Assembly: GCA_020053735.1 (NCBI GenBank)
Contig: JAGVMP010000011.1
Span: 372,001-436,000 of the forward strand
Source of the DNA: Pseudomonadota bacterium
GTDB taxonomy: Bacteria > Pseudomonadota > Gammaproteobacteria > Burkholderiales > Methylophilaceae
Direction of reading: 5' to 3'
DNA length: 64,000 nucleotides
The notes under the pieces are model-generated. The model worked only from the letters and a program-made list of their open reading frames with translations. It was not told the DNA's origin and made no database searches. The stretch's first letter is position 1; each line of letters begins with the position of its first letter. The position numbers were made by a program, and so were the translations under genes. Positions 53,110-62,075 of this stretch are shown one piece after another.

Positions 53110-53166
53110 CTATTTTACCGCGAATACCGTTGAATCAATAATCATGGCTCATGTTACAAAAAAATA

Positions 53167-53261
53167 ATGCTCTGCAGACCGTGCAGACATTGGGTTTCAG
53201 GCATGAACAATTAGCTTTAGCTAATATGTTCTGCGGGACAACCCTTGCGGTTGCAGAGCAT
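53167..53261. ncRNA. Structured element, copy A (3' of cpoB)
   Basis: 95 nt closed by a 10-bp stem ATGCTCTGCA / TGCAGAGCAT. Inside are GAACA/TGTTC, TTAGC-TTTA-GCTAA and CAACC/GGTTG stems. The copy at 58673-58768 has the same layout with paired base changes in several stems. It begins 35 nt beyond the cpoB stop on the minus strand, with seven T residues three nt past its end on that strand. Could be a 3'UTR RNA or REP-like DNA element. Confidence 0.6.
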
Positions 53262-53296
53262 CTAATTTAATAGTAATTAATTAAATCAAATTATGA

Positions 53297-54121
53297 CTAT
53301 TTAAGGCCTTCTAATGCTTTCAGGCGTTTTTGCGCACTGGGCGTGATTTCCGCCTCAGGATGCTTTTCAACCAAGCTACGCAACGTTTTTTTGGCGTTGG
53401 TCACTTGCCCAAGCTGAATTTGACTATTGGCTTGGTTGTACATGGCATCAGGCACCTTAGGGCTAGTAGGATGCAAATCGATGACTTTTTGCTGGGTTGC
53501 AATGCTGGATTTGTAGTTTTTTAACGCAAACTGACTGTAACCCATGCCGTACAAAGCATCTGGCGCTAATTTACTATTAGGATACTCTTTTAGAAAAGCA
53601 TCAAATGCGGCAAACGCTTCTTTATGTTTAGCGGATTTACTTAAACTATCAGCATCGGCAAATGCGATGACATCTTTTTCTTCAACCGCCACTGCTGGCG
53701 CATTGACTGGTGGCGTTGTAGTTGATATTGCACCGCCCTCAATTTTACGCAAGCGCGAGTCAGTATCCGTGTACAAATCTTTTTGCCGCTGCTGTGCAGT
53801 TTCTAAATTGTGCTGCGCTACTTCTAAATCGCCTTTTAAATACGCCACTTCCCGCTTTAGCGCCTCAATTTGATTTTGCATATCAGCTAAGCCACCGCCT
53901 TGCACGATGGCTTCTATTGCCGCAACACGTTTTTTAAGATCAGCAATTGCCGCCATACTGGCGTCATGATTCGTTTGCTGCTTAGCTTCTAGCTCTAAAA
54001 TCTTTTTGCGCGCTTCTTTATCGTCAAACAAGGCGGCATGCGCCATGTTATTAAAAGCAGTGAAAGAAGTGAGCGCAAAAAGACTGAAGCTAACTAAAGC
54101 CAGCTTTCTAGCTACGAGCAT
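53297..54121 (-). CDS. cpoB: Cell division coordinator CpoB (YbgF), Tol-Pal associated
   Basis: 274 residues. Signal peptide ends AHA; an N-terminal coiled coil (about 35-120, rich in E, K and Q) for trimerisation and TolA contact; C-terminal TPR domain (about 150-270, SAKHKEAFAAFDAFLKEYPN, YGMGYSQFALKNYKSSIATQ). Periplasmic; links PBP1B and Tol. 3 nt after pal. Confidence 0.94.
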   Translation of the reverse strand: MLVARKLALVSFSLFALTSFTAFNNMAHAALFDDKEARKKILELEAKQQTNHDASMAAIADLKKRVAAIEAIVQGGGLADMQNQIEALKREVAYLKGDLEVAQHNLETAQQRQKDLYTDTDSRLRKIEGGAISTTTPPVNAPAVAVEEKDVIAFADADSLSKSAKHKEAFAAFDAFLKEYPNSKLAPDALYGMGYSQFALKNYKSSIATQQKVIDLHPTSPKVPDAMYNQANSQIQLGQVTNAKKTLRSLVEKHPEAEITPSAQKRLKALEGLK

Positions 54122-54124
54122 TAC

Positions 54125-54691
54125 TTAGTCGCCTTGGTGGACAATATCGACGCGACGGTCTTTATCGCAACTATCACCAGCGCAATTTTGGGTGGCCTTT
54201 TCTTCGCCATAACTGACAGTTTCAATTTGGCTATCTTTTACACCTAATAAATTAAGCGAATTTTTCACTGCCACCGCGCGGCGTTGACCAAGCGATAAGT
54301 TGTATTCACGTGTACCACGCTCATCGGTGTTGCCTTGCAAAATCATTTTTGCATCCGCATTAGCTTGCATGTATTTAGCATGTGCCTCAATAATCGGGCG
54401 ATATTCTGCTTTAACCGCATCGCTATCGTAATCAAAATAAATATTACGTTTAGATAAAATATTATTTGGATCTTTCAGCGCACTATTTCCAGCACTGTTG
54501 GCGCTACTATCAATCGCAACTTCTTTGATGGCGCCTGTATCTGCACCTGAATCAGCGCCAGTAGAGGCTCCAGCAGGGCTTTTATCTTCTACTTTTGCTG
54601 GCGTAACGGGGGTGCTTTTACAAGCCACCAAAAATACGGAAGCTACTGCAACCATTAGCAACTTTGCATTGAAACTCGTTTTTTGATTCAT
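54125..54691 (-). CDS. pal: Peptidoglycan-associated lipoprotein Pal
   Basis: 188 residues from the ATG at 54691, which has AAGGAGAG upstream. Lipobox LVAC (Cys24). Linker rich in A, S, G, D (about 30-70). OmpA-like domain (about 80-185): IYFDYDSDAVKAEYRPIIEA, LQGNTDERGTREYNLSLGQR, RAVAVKNSL. Anchors the outer membrane to peptidoglycan. Confidence 0.97.
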   Translation of the reverse strand: MNQKTSFNAKLLMVAVASVFLVACKSTPVTPAKVEDKSPAGASTGADSGADTGAIKEVAIDSSANSAGNSALKDPNNILSKRNIYFDYDSDAVKAEYRPIIEAHAKYMQANADAKMILQGNTDERGTREYNLSLGQRRAVAVKNSLNLLGVKDSQIETVSYGEEKATQNCAGDSCDKDRRVDIVHQGD

Positions 54692-54805
54692 CTTTCTCTC
54701 CTTATATGATGCCAAATAATGGCCAATTTAACACTAAAATTTTCAACAAAATCTCATATTTACCCTGAGCTTACTTTTTTCCTACTTTACTTAGCCAATT
54801 TACCG

Positions 54806-56110
54806 CTATTTTGCTAAAGGTCCCCAAGCAGGTTCACGCACATCGCCACCTGAGCTGTCTTTTAGGCGCTGACGCACTTTACCATCACTAGAAACCGCAG
54901 CCAGTGCACCACGCCCACCTACCTTAGTGGCGTATAAAATCACACGGCCATTTGGGGCAAAACTAGGTGACTCATCCTGGTTACCTTCACTTAGAATTTG
55001 CACTTGGCCGCTGGCCAAGTCTTGTAGCGCTACTTTAAATGCGCCGCCATCGTTACGAATATACGCCAAACTTTTGCCATCAGGTGAAAAACGTGGGCTT
55101 ACATTATAGCCGCCTTCAAAGGTAACACGGCTTGGGCTGCCCCCACTGGCAGGCACTTTGTAAATTTGCGGCTTGCCGCCGCGATCAGAGCTAAAGTAAA
55201 TCTGGCTGCCATCGGGCGAGAATATTGGTTCGGTATCAATTGCTGTGCTTTTGGTGATTTGTTTTAAATCGCCACCGCCTGATGAAACTGTATAAATCTG
55301 CGAATTGGCACCATACGTCAGCACAATAGCCAGCTTGCTGCCATCGGGCGACCAAGCTGGTGCGCTGTTGTTACCTTTGTAATTAGCTAATACTTGGCGA
55401 CTGCCACTGGTTAGTGATTGCACATATACAATTGGCTTTTTCTTTTCAAACGAGACGTAAGCTAACTTACTGCCATCGGGAGACCAAGCGGGCGAAATAA
55501 TCGGCTCATTAGATGACACCACGGTTTGTGGGTTGTAACCATCGGCATCGGCCACTTGCAGCGCGTAGCGCTTACCAGTTTTGGTAATATAAGCAATACG
55601 GCTAGCAAACAACCCCGTTTGACCGGTCATTTTTTGGTAAATAATATCGGCAATTTTGTGCGCAGTGGTGCGCACTTGGTGGGGCGAAATTTGATAATCC
55701 ATTCCCGCCAATTGTGTTTGCTTCAGTGCGTCCATTAGGTGAAACGAGACTTTCAGCTTACCACCGACGCTTTGAACACTACCCACTGTAACCGCTTGTG
55801 CTTGCAAAGCAGTCCACTCTGCATATTTTATTTGCGCTGGGCTCGTTGGCAAATTGGCCATGCCGCGTGTTTCTAATACGCGAAACAAGCCGCTGCGGTT
55901 TAAATCGGCAGCAATAATTTCGCTGATATTATCTTTGGTGTTGGCTGCGCCGCCAAACGGCGCTCCACCGAATGGAACGATGGCTATCGGGATTTGTTGT
56001 GCGCCGCCGCCAGTGATTTCTATTTCTAAAGCAGCATGTGCGATTGCATTGAAGAAAAATATCGCACCAAAAAACAAACTTTTAACGAGGTTGAATTGAT
56101 TTAGTTTCAT
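54806..56110 (-). CDS. tolB: Tol-Pal system beta-propeller protein TolB
   Basis: 434 residues. Signal peptide ends AIAHA. N-terminal alpha/beta domain (about 28-165), then six WD40-like TolB propeller repeats recognisable as SPAWSPDGSKLAYVSFE, SAPAWSPDGSKLAIV, EPIFSPDGSQIYFSSD, SPRFSPDGKSLAYIR. Binds Pal and TolA. 140 nt after tolA with no clear terminator between. Confidence 0.97.
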   Translation of the reverse strand: MKLNQFNLVKSLFFGAIFFFNAIAHAALEIEITGGGAQQIPIAIVPFGGAPFGGAANTKDNISEIIAADLNRSGLFRVLETRGMANLPTSPAQIKYAEWTALQAQAVTVGSVQSVGGKLKVSFHLMDALKQTQLAGMDYQISPHQVRTTAHKIADIIYQKMTGQTGLFASRIAYITKTGKRYALQVADADGYNPQTVVSSNEPIISPAWSPDGSKLAYVSFEKKKPIVYVQSLTSGSRQVLANYKGNNSAPAWSPDGSKLAIVLTYGANSQIYTVSSGGGDLKQITKSTAIDTEPIFSPDGSQIYFSSDRGGKPQIYKVPASGGSPSRVTFEGGYNVSPRFSPDGKSLAYIRNDGGAFKVALQDLASGQVQILSEGNQDESPSFAPNGRVILYATKVGGRGALAAVSSDGKVRQRLKDSSGGDVREPAWGPLAK

Positions 56111-56250
56111 AAGCGCTCAGTATATTATTATTAAGGGAGTGTCTTGTGGTTGAAAAAGTTCATGCAAATTTAACTGCAAAACGTACCGCTACGCCACACG
56201 ATTTACACTTTATTACAACTTTTACGCTTTGTTTACAACCAATAGGCAGT

Positions 56251-57066
56251 TTAGTCATTTGGTCTAAATTTTAAATTTATATTTCTGAACTGTGAAAATA
56301 ATGCAGGGTCACTTGGCAAGGGCAAGGGCTCGGAGGCAATAATGGCGCGCTCTGCAGCCTCGTCGCAAGCCGTGTTGCCACTGGTTTTAACCAATTTAGG
56401 ATTACTACTGAGCTGACCTGTGGGGAGCACACTGATGGCAAATGTAACTTCTGGATTACCATCGCCACATAGTGTCTTATTCACGTTGCCACGGATTTTA
56501 GCTTTAATTTTTTCAGTATATTCACCAACTAAACTCGCGTTGGTAGCGCTGGAGGCCTTATCATCATTGCCTTTTTCTTCATCTAAAAATTCTTGCTGAG
56601 CTTTTTTAAGCGCATCTTTTTGTGCCTTCTCTGCGGCTGCCTTATCCTTCAAAGCTTCTTCGCGTGTTTCAGCTTGCAAGGCCTCCAGTTTTTTCTTTTG
56701 AATTAACTTTTGTTCCAGTTCTTTCTCTTTTTTGAGCTCAAGTTCTTTTTTCTTTTTCTCCAGCTCGATATCCACTTTGGGCTCTTCAGGTTTTGGCTCT
56801 GGCTTAGGTTCTTCTTTTACAATTGGTTTAGGCTCCGGTTTGACTTCGGGCTTAGGCTCTTCTTTAATGACTGGCTCTGGTTTAGGGGTTTCTATAACTC
56901 TTGGCGCAGGTAATTTATCCCACAACTCTACCTCAGTCACGTTCATCACTGGGTGGGCCGCTTTCCAATTGAACGACACCAACATCGCCACCAGCAAGGC
57001 AGCATGTACCGCCAGCGCATAAAAACCTGCCTTATAAGAATCTGAATTTTCGTGCTTGCGTATCAT
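56251..57066 (-). CDS. tolA: Tol-Pal system protein TolA
   Basis: 271 residues. One N-terminal membrane helix (about 16-36), a P/E/K-rich section (about 58-100, repeated KPEPK/EEPKPE units), a long charged helix (about 100-170) and the C-terminal TolA domain (about 185-271, VGEYTEKIKAKIRGNVNKTL, VTFAISVLPTGQLSSNPKLV). Energy-transducing link of the Tol system. Confidence 0.95.
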   Translation of the reverse strand: MIRKHENSDSYKAGFYALAVHAALLVAMLVSFNWKAAHPVMNVTEVELWDKLPAPRVIETPKPEPVIKEEPKPEVKPEPKPIVKEEPKPEPKPEEPKVDIELEKKKKELELKKEKELEQKLIQKKKLEALQAETREEALKDKAAAEKAQKDALKKAQQEFLDEEKGNDDKASSATNASLVGEYTEKIKAKIRGNVNKTLCGDGNPEVTFAISVLPTGQLSSNPKLVKTSGNTACDEAAERAIIASEPLPLPSDPALFSQFRNINLKFRPND

Positions 57067-57075
57067 GCTAAATTA

Positions 57076-57486
57076 TTATTTTGGTCCAAGCAAAAGTCCA
57101 ACTTTTACGTCTTTATCAAGTTTCAATAATTCTAGAACGGCTACCACTTCATCATACTTAACATTTTTATCTGCAGCTATTACGACGCCTCTTTTGGGAT
57201 TTTCTTTTATCTTCTGTTTTATTTTTAACAATAAAACATCTCTTGTTAAGGCAGTATTTTCTAATTCAACTTTGCCATCCTTTTTTACTGTCAATACAAT
57301 TGGGGGCACTGGACGCTGAGTTAGTCCACTTTGCCCAACTTTTGGTAGCTCTACCACGCCTGGATTGGTCATCGGCGCAGTAACCATAAAAATCACCAGC
57401 AGCACCAACGTCACGTCAATATACGGCACCACATTGATTTGGTTCATCATCCGACGTTTGCGGCTTCTGCTCACGGTTGCGCTCAT
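57076..57486 (-). CDS. tolR: Tol-Pal system protein TolR
   Basis: 136 residues. One membrane helix with the proton-relay Asp in INVVPYIDVTLVLLVIFMVT; periplasmic domain with VVIAADKNVKYDEVVAVLEL. ExbD/TolR family. Between tolQ and tolA. Confidence 0.96.
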   Translation of the reverse strand: MSATVSRSRKRRMMNQINVVPYIDVTLVLLVIFMVTAPMTNPGVVELPKVGQSGLTQRPVPPIVLTVKKDGKVELENTALTRDVLLLKIKQKIKENPKRGVVIAADKNVKYDEVVAVLELLKLDKDVKVGLLLGPK

Positions 57487-57497
57487 GGCTCAACTCC

Positions 57498-58172
57498 TTA
57501 TGATTTGCGTTGCAAGATGTTGGTAAATTCTTCCATAAAGCTTTCGTAGCGTACCGACAATCTATCTACGCTACTTGCGAATCTATTGTAGGCAATCACC
57601 GCGGGAATCGCCGCAAATAAGCCAATGGCGGTAGCCACCAACGCCTCCGCAATACCAGGGGCAACTTGACTCAACGTGGCTTGCGCCACATTTGAAAGGC
57701 CACGGAACGAGTTCATAATGCCCCACACCGTACCAAATAAGCCGATATACGGGCTGACCGAGCCAACCGATGCGAGAAACGGCAAATGCGCATCCAAATC
57801 ATCCAGCTCTCGGTTATAGGCCGCACGCATGGCGCGACGTGAGCCTTCCATGACATCTGACACTTCCATACGACCTTGTTGTTTGTGGCGCACAAACTCT
57901 TTAAAACCTGCCTCAAAAATGCTAGCCATGCCTTGCGGTTTGCGACGGCCAGAGCTAATACCATCGTAAAGTTTATTCAATTCACCGCCACTCCAAAAAG
58001 CGCTTTCAAACTCTTCTGACTCTTTTTCTGCACGCTTAATCGTCGCCACCTTAATAAAAATATACCACCACGAAAATAGCGAGGTAATCAGCAATATCAA
58101 CATCACTGCTTGCACTGGCAAGCTGGCGCCTAAAATTAACGAAAATAAAGACATATCGTTTGCAACGGTCAT
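57498..58172 (-). CDS. tolQ: Tol-Pal system proton channel protein TolQ
   Basis: 224 residues, three membrane segments. FLASVGSVSPYIGLFGTVWG, then IAEALVATAIGLFAAIPAVI, are the MotA/TolQ/ExbB channel helices. Start overlaps the ybgC stop by 4 nt. Confidence 0.96.
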   Translation of the reverse strand: MTVANDMSLFSLILGASLPVQAVMLILLITSLFSWWYIFIKVATIKRAEKESEEFESAFWSGGELNKLYDGISSGRRKPQGMASIFEAGFKEFVRHKQQGRMEVSDVMEGSRRAMRAAYNRELDDLDAHLPFLASVGSVSPYIGLFGTVWGIMNSFRGLSNVAQATLSQVAPGIAEALVATAIGLFAAIPAVIAYNRFASSVDRLSVRYESFMEEFTNILQRKS

Positions 58173-58621
58173 ATTTGCTCCATTTTTACTTTGATTGCTG
58201 TTGGAATTGCGGTTGGTTTAAAAGTGTCTGCATCTACACACGCTACCTTTATGATGGCTTCAACCAGCATCGTTTTGTCAACATGCGATGCTTGATTGGA
58301 TGGTTGATTGGATAATTGATTGACGGAAATTTTTTGCAAAAATTCCAAACTACCTTGTCCTATCTTGCCAATCTCGCTACTAATAGTTAATAAGTCGTTA
58401 AATTTTGCTGGTTTTTTAAAAGCGATTTGGGCGCTATGCACCACAAAAATCACCTTTAACACATCTCGTAGGTAAGTCTGCTCAAACCCCAAAGCGCGCA
58501 GCCACTCGGTGCGGGCGCGCTCCATAAAGTTGAGATAATTTGAATGATACACCACACCACCAGCATCGGTGTCTTCGTAATAGACACGCACCGGCCAATT
58601 GAATGTTTGCTTGCTAATCAC
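58169..58621 (-). CDS. ybgC: Acyl-CoA thioesterase YbgC, Tol-Pal associated
   Basis: 150 residues, hotdog fold. VRVYYEDTDAGGVVYHSNYL, then FMERARTEWLRALG, is the 4-hydroxybenzoyl-CoA thioesterase family motif with catalytic Asp. First gene of the tol-pal operon; structured element copy B lies 51 nt upstream. Confidence 0.95.
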   Translation of the reverse strand: MISKQTFNWPVRVYYEDTDAGGVVYHSNYLNFMERARTEWLRALGFEQTYLRDVLKVIFVVHSAQIAFKKPAKFNDLLTISSEIGKIGQGSLEFLQKISVNQLSNQPSNQASHVDKTMLVEAIIKVACVDADTFKPTAIPTAIKVKMEQI

Positions 58622-58672
58622 AGGTAAATTTTAGCATAGATATATTATTTTTCACTATACGATAAATAATAT

Positions 58673-58768
58673 ATGCCCTGCAAGGCAATATCCATGCGGT
58701 CTTCACGTATGAATAACCAGCTTCAGCTGGTATATTCTGCGGGGACAACCCTCGCGGTTGCAGGGCAT
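58673..58768. ncRNA. Structured element, copy B (3' of ruvB, 5' of ybgC)
   Basis: 96 nt closed by a 10-bp stem ATGCCCTGCA / TGCAGGGCAT, with internal stems GAATA/TATTC, CCAGC-TTCA-GCTGG and CAACC/GGTTG. Compared with copy A, changes in one arm are matched in the other. It begins 30 nt beyond the ruvB stop on the minus strand. Confidence 0.6.
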
Positions 58769-58798
58769 GTAATTGAATGTTACATGAAACACATGTAT

Positions 58799-59836
58799 TT
58801 ATTGCTGCCAAATCTCACCTGTGGCTAAGGTTTTAGGCACAGGCAAACCAAAATGTTGGTAGGCCAAACTGGTGGCGACGCGCCCGCGTGGAGTGCGCAT
58901 CAAGTAGCCCTGCTGAATCAAATAAGGCTCAAGCACATCTTCAATCGTGTCGCGCTCCTCACCAATCGCAGCGGCAAGGTTATCCAAACCCACTGGACCA
59001 CCGCCAAATTTTTCTAGCACAGCACTTAACAGTTTTCTATCCATCACATCAAAACCCAGCACATCTACATCCAGCATTTTAAGGGCGGCATCGGCGGTTT
59101 CACTACTGACTAAGCCATCGGCTTTAACTTGCGCATAATCACGCACGCGACGCAGTAAGCGATTAGCAATGCGCGGCGTGCCACGCGAGCGTTTGGCAAT
59201 CTCCAGCGCGCCAGTTTCGGTAATCTCTACTTCTAACAAACCAGCGCTACGATGCACAATACGGCCCAACTCTTCAGAGGTATAAAATTCTAGGCGCGAT
59301 ACAATGCCAAAACGGTCACGTAGCGGATTTGTCAACATACCAGCTCTAGTAGTCGCACCAATTAAGGTGAAGGGTGGCAAGTCTAATCTCACCGACCTAG
59401 CCGCTGGGCCTTCACCTATCATAATATCCAGCCGATAGTCTTCCATTGCGGGATATAAGATTTCTTCGACAACTGGGCTTAAACGATGAATTTCGTCTAT
59501 AAACAGCACATCGTTTGGCTCTAAGTTCGTAAGTAGCGCGGCTAAATCACCCGCACGCTCTAGCACAGGGCCTGAGGTCTGACGCATATTCACGCCCATT
59601 TCGCGCGCAATGATATGCGCTAAGGTGGTTTTGCCTAAGCCTGGCGGGCCAAACAACAATACATGATCTAACGCTTCGCTGCGACCACGCGCGGCATTGA
59701 TGAAAATTTCGAGCTGGCTTCTGGCTTTTTCTTGGCCAACGTACTCATCTAATATTTTGGGGCGTAAGGCGCGCTCAATCGCCTCTTCTTGAGGGTTTTC
59801 GGCAACGGGGGCAATCAGGCGATCGGTTTCTATCAT
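58799..59836 (-). CDS. ruvB: Holliday junction branch-migration ATPase RuvB
   Basis: 345 residues. N-terminal [20 protein letters not shown], Walker [19 protein letters not shown], Walker [18 protein letters not shown], sensor [21 protein letters not shown]-terminal winged helix [17 protein letters not shown]. Complete RuvB. Confidence 0.98.
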   Translation of the reverse strand: MIETDRLIAPVAENPQEEAIERALRPKILDEYVGQEKARSQLEIFINAARGRSEALDHVLLFGPPGLGKTTLAHIIAREMGVNMRQTSGPVLERAGDLAALLTNLEPNDVLFIDEIHRLSPVVEEILYPAMEDYRLDIMIGEGPAARSVRLDLPPFTLIGATTRAGMLTNPLRDRFGIVSRLEFYTSEELGRIVHRSAGLLEVEITETGALEIAKRSRGTPRIANRLLRRVRDYAQVKADGLVSSETADAALKMLDVDVLGFDVMDRKLLSAVLEKFGGGPVGLDNLAAAIGEERDTIEDVLEPYLIQQGYLMRTPRGRVATSLAYQHFGLPVPKTLATGEIWQQ

Positions 59837-59951
59837 AAAAGGTTCTGGTTAAACTAGGGCTTTATTAAACTAGCCAGCCATATTATCAGCCAAACAGGAT
59901 GTTTAACCAAATCTATATTTAGCTAAGCCCATATTTAGCCAAACCAAAGCA

Positions 59952-62075
59952 TTATCCAAATACAGAAAAGTTTTCTATCAATTTTTTAATTGGCATAGGT
60001 TCGCCCAAATATAAGCCTTGACCGTAATGCACGCCTATATTTTTAAGCTCTTTTAGAATGGCTTTATTCTCAACAAACTCCGCCACGGTTTTAATATTCA
60101 TGGCCTCTGCCACGCTGTGAATTGAGCGTACCATGGCATGGTCTATTTTGTTGCTGTGCATATCTTTTACGAATGAACCATCAATTTTTAGGTAATCAAC
60201 CTCGAAATTTTTAAGATACATAAACGATGACATGCCACTACCAAAATCATCCAAGGCAAAGCTGCAACCCAGTTTTCTTAGTGCAGAAAATAGATGGATG
60301 GTATTTTTTAAATTTACAATCGCGGCAGTTTCGGTAATTTCGAAACAAATACTTTCTGGCGGGATGGCATAGATGGCAAACTGCTCACGTATATAGCCCA
60401 GCAAGCTTTTATCGCCTAAGGAGGTGCCAGACAGATTGATTGAAAACACGTAATTACATTTTTCATGACTTTTATCCAGCAATTGGCGATATGTAGCAAA
60501 GGTATTTCTAATGACCCAACGGTCGATATTTGGCATCAATAAATAACGCTCAGCCGAAGGGATAAAGGTGACTGGCAGCAAAATATTGCCATCAAAACTT
60601 ATTTTACGAATCAATACTTCGTAATGGTGTTGTTGCGACTCGCTACTGGAAAGTGGCACAATCGGCTGACAATACAACATAAATTGCTCGTCATCAATTT
60701 CGTCAGTAATGTCTGAAATAGCCTCTACTGCACTTCTGCGCTGCTTAACTTCTAGATCGCCAGAGCTAAATAAGAAACTCTGATTGCGGCCTGCATTTTT
60801 AGCTGAATAACAGGCCATATCCGCCGCATGCACAATATCACTGACATTTTGAAAGTTTGAGTTAATCACCACTAAGCCAATACTTACGCCAATATTAAAG
60901 ATTTTATCTTCGTGAATAAATCGATAGTCTTGTACCAATTTAAGCAGCGTATTGGTAATTTGGTTAGCATCGGCCAAACTACAATTTTCTAACAGCAAAC
61001 CAAATTCATCACCACCTAAGCGCGCTAGCGTATCTCTGTCACGCATTCTGTTAGCAAGCAACACGCTTACTTGGCGTAGTAGCTCATCGCCTGCCGAATG
61101 ACCACAGGTATCATTCACTAATTTAAACTGATCTAAATCTAAGTAGCACAATACATGCTGCGCGCCATACTCATGTACACTTTTTAGGCTACGCTCTAGC
61201 CGCACCTCGAACTCACGCCGATTAATTAAACCTGTCAAATCATCATGTTGCGCTTGGTGCGTCAACATGGAAGTTGCATCATTAATTTTATCTTGCATGA
61301 TTTCGTAAGCATTTTTTAAGCTGGACGCCATCGAGTTAAAACCTTTTTGCAAGGTTTTTAATTCCCCGCTTGAGTTTTCAATGATGGTGTGTGCAAACAT
61401 GCCTTCTCCCACCTTATTCACGGCATAGGCAATTTCTTGAATCGGCTTAGTAATATTTCGGCCTATCCACCAGGCAATTAACGCGCTCAATATCAAGCCA
61501 AATAAACTAATCATCAGCATTTTTGTGATTAAATCTTGCTTAAGATTCTGCAAGCTTAAATTACTTAACTCAACATAGACATGCCCTATTTGTAGCTCGG
61601 CAGTTGGTTTTTTGATGTCCTTTTCAGAATCGTTTAAGCTGGTAAAGTCATCAATTTCAACCAGACTGCGATGAATAGGTGAATTGAAAATAGTGCCGTC
61701 TTTTAATTTAAGCTCAGTTAATTTATTTTGTGTAAATTTGGCAATGATTTCTTGAGATATTTGACGACCGCTTAATGCTAATACACGGTCTTGCTTATCC
61801 AGTATCAGCACCGTTCTTAAATCTTCTTCATTCACCAATGCTTGCTGTACAAGATTTTGTAATATTTGTTTATTGCCCGATATCACGCCATACTCTGCGG
61901 CAGGTGCCAACTGGGTGGCTATAATGCGGCCACGATCACTTAGGGACTGATTTAATACGCCAAACACATTGGAGATTGCGTAGCCAGCTAATATCATGGC
62001 AAACAGCAACGCAGGAATAGTCCCCAAGAAAATGACTCTGGTTTTAATGCCTAGGTTTTTCAAGATTTTATTCAT
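59952..62075 (-). CDS. Membrane HAMP-GGDEF-EAL cyclic-di-GMP enzyme
   Basis: 707 residues. Two membrane helices (about 14-36 and 187-208) frame a periplasmic sensor domain; HAMP (about 208-262); GGDEF domain with LARLGGDEFG and an RxxD inhibitory site (RDRD) five residues before it; EAL domain with EVLIR, INLSG, FEITET, LDDFGSG, LKIDGSF, VAEFVE and GQG, so the metal- and base-contact residues look intact. It may both make and degrade c-di-GMP, which commonly controls exopolysaccharide and adhesins. Its start overlaps the preceding stop (ATGA), so the input is probably the substrate-binding protein. Confidence 0.92.
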   Translation of the reverse strand: MNKILKNLGIKTRVIFLGTIPALLFAMILAGYAISNVFGVLNQSLSDRGRIIATQLAPAAEYGVISGNKQILQNLVQQALVNEEDLRTVLILDKQDRVLALSGRQISQEIIAKFTQNKLTELKLKDGTIFNSPIHRSLVEIDDFTSLNDSEKDIKKPTAELQIGHVYVELSNLSLQNLKQDLITKMLMISLFGLILSALIAWWIGRNITKPIQEIAYAVNKVGEGMFAHTIIENSSGELKTLQKGFNSMASSLKNAYEIMQDKINDATSMLTHQAQHDDLTGLINRREFEVRLERSLKSVHEYGAQHVLCYLDLDQFKLVNDTCGHSAGDELLRQVSVLLANRMRDRDTLARLGGDEFGLLLENCSLADANQITNTLLKLVQDYRFIHEDKIFNIGVSIGLVVINSNFQNVSDIVHAADMACYSAKNAGRNQSFLFSSGDLEVKQRRSAVEAISDITDEIDDEQFMLYCQPIVPLSSSESQQHHYEVLIRKISFDGNILLPVTFIPSAERYLLMPNIDRWVIRNTFATYRQLLDKSHEKCNYVFSINLSGTSLGDKSLLGYIREQFAIYAIPPESICFEITETAAIVNLKNTIHLFSALRKLGCSFALDDFGSGMSSFMYLKNFEVDYLKIDGSFVKDMHSNKIDHAMVRSIHSVAEAMNIKTVAEFVENKAILKELKNIGVHYGQGLYLGEPMPIKKLIENFSVFG

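Noticed and set aside
53048-53160. preQ1 riboswitch before queE-queC
   Set aside because: The leader is short and AT-rich with no aptamer-like pseudoknot; the hairpin there terminates the opposite-end operon.
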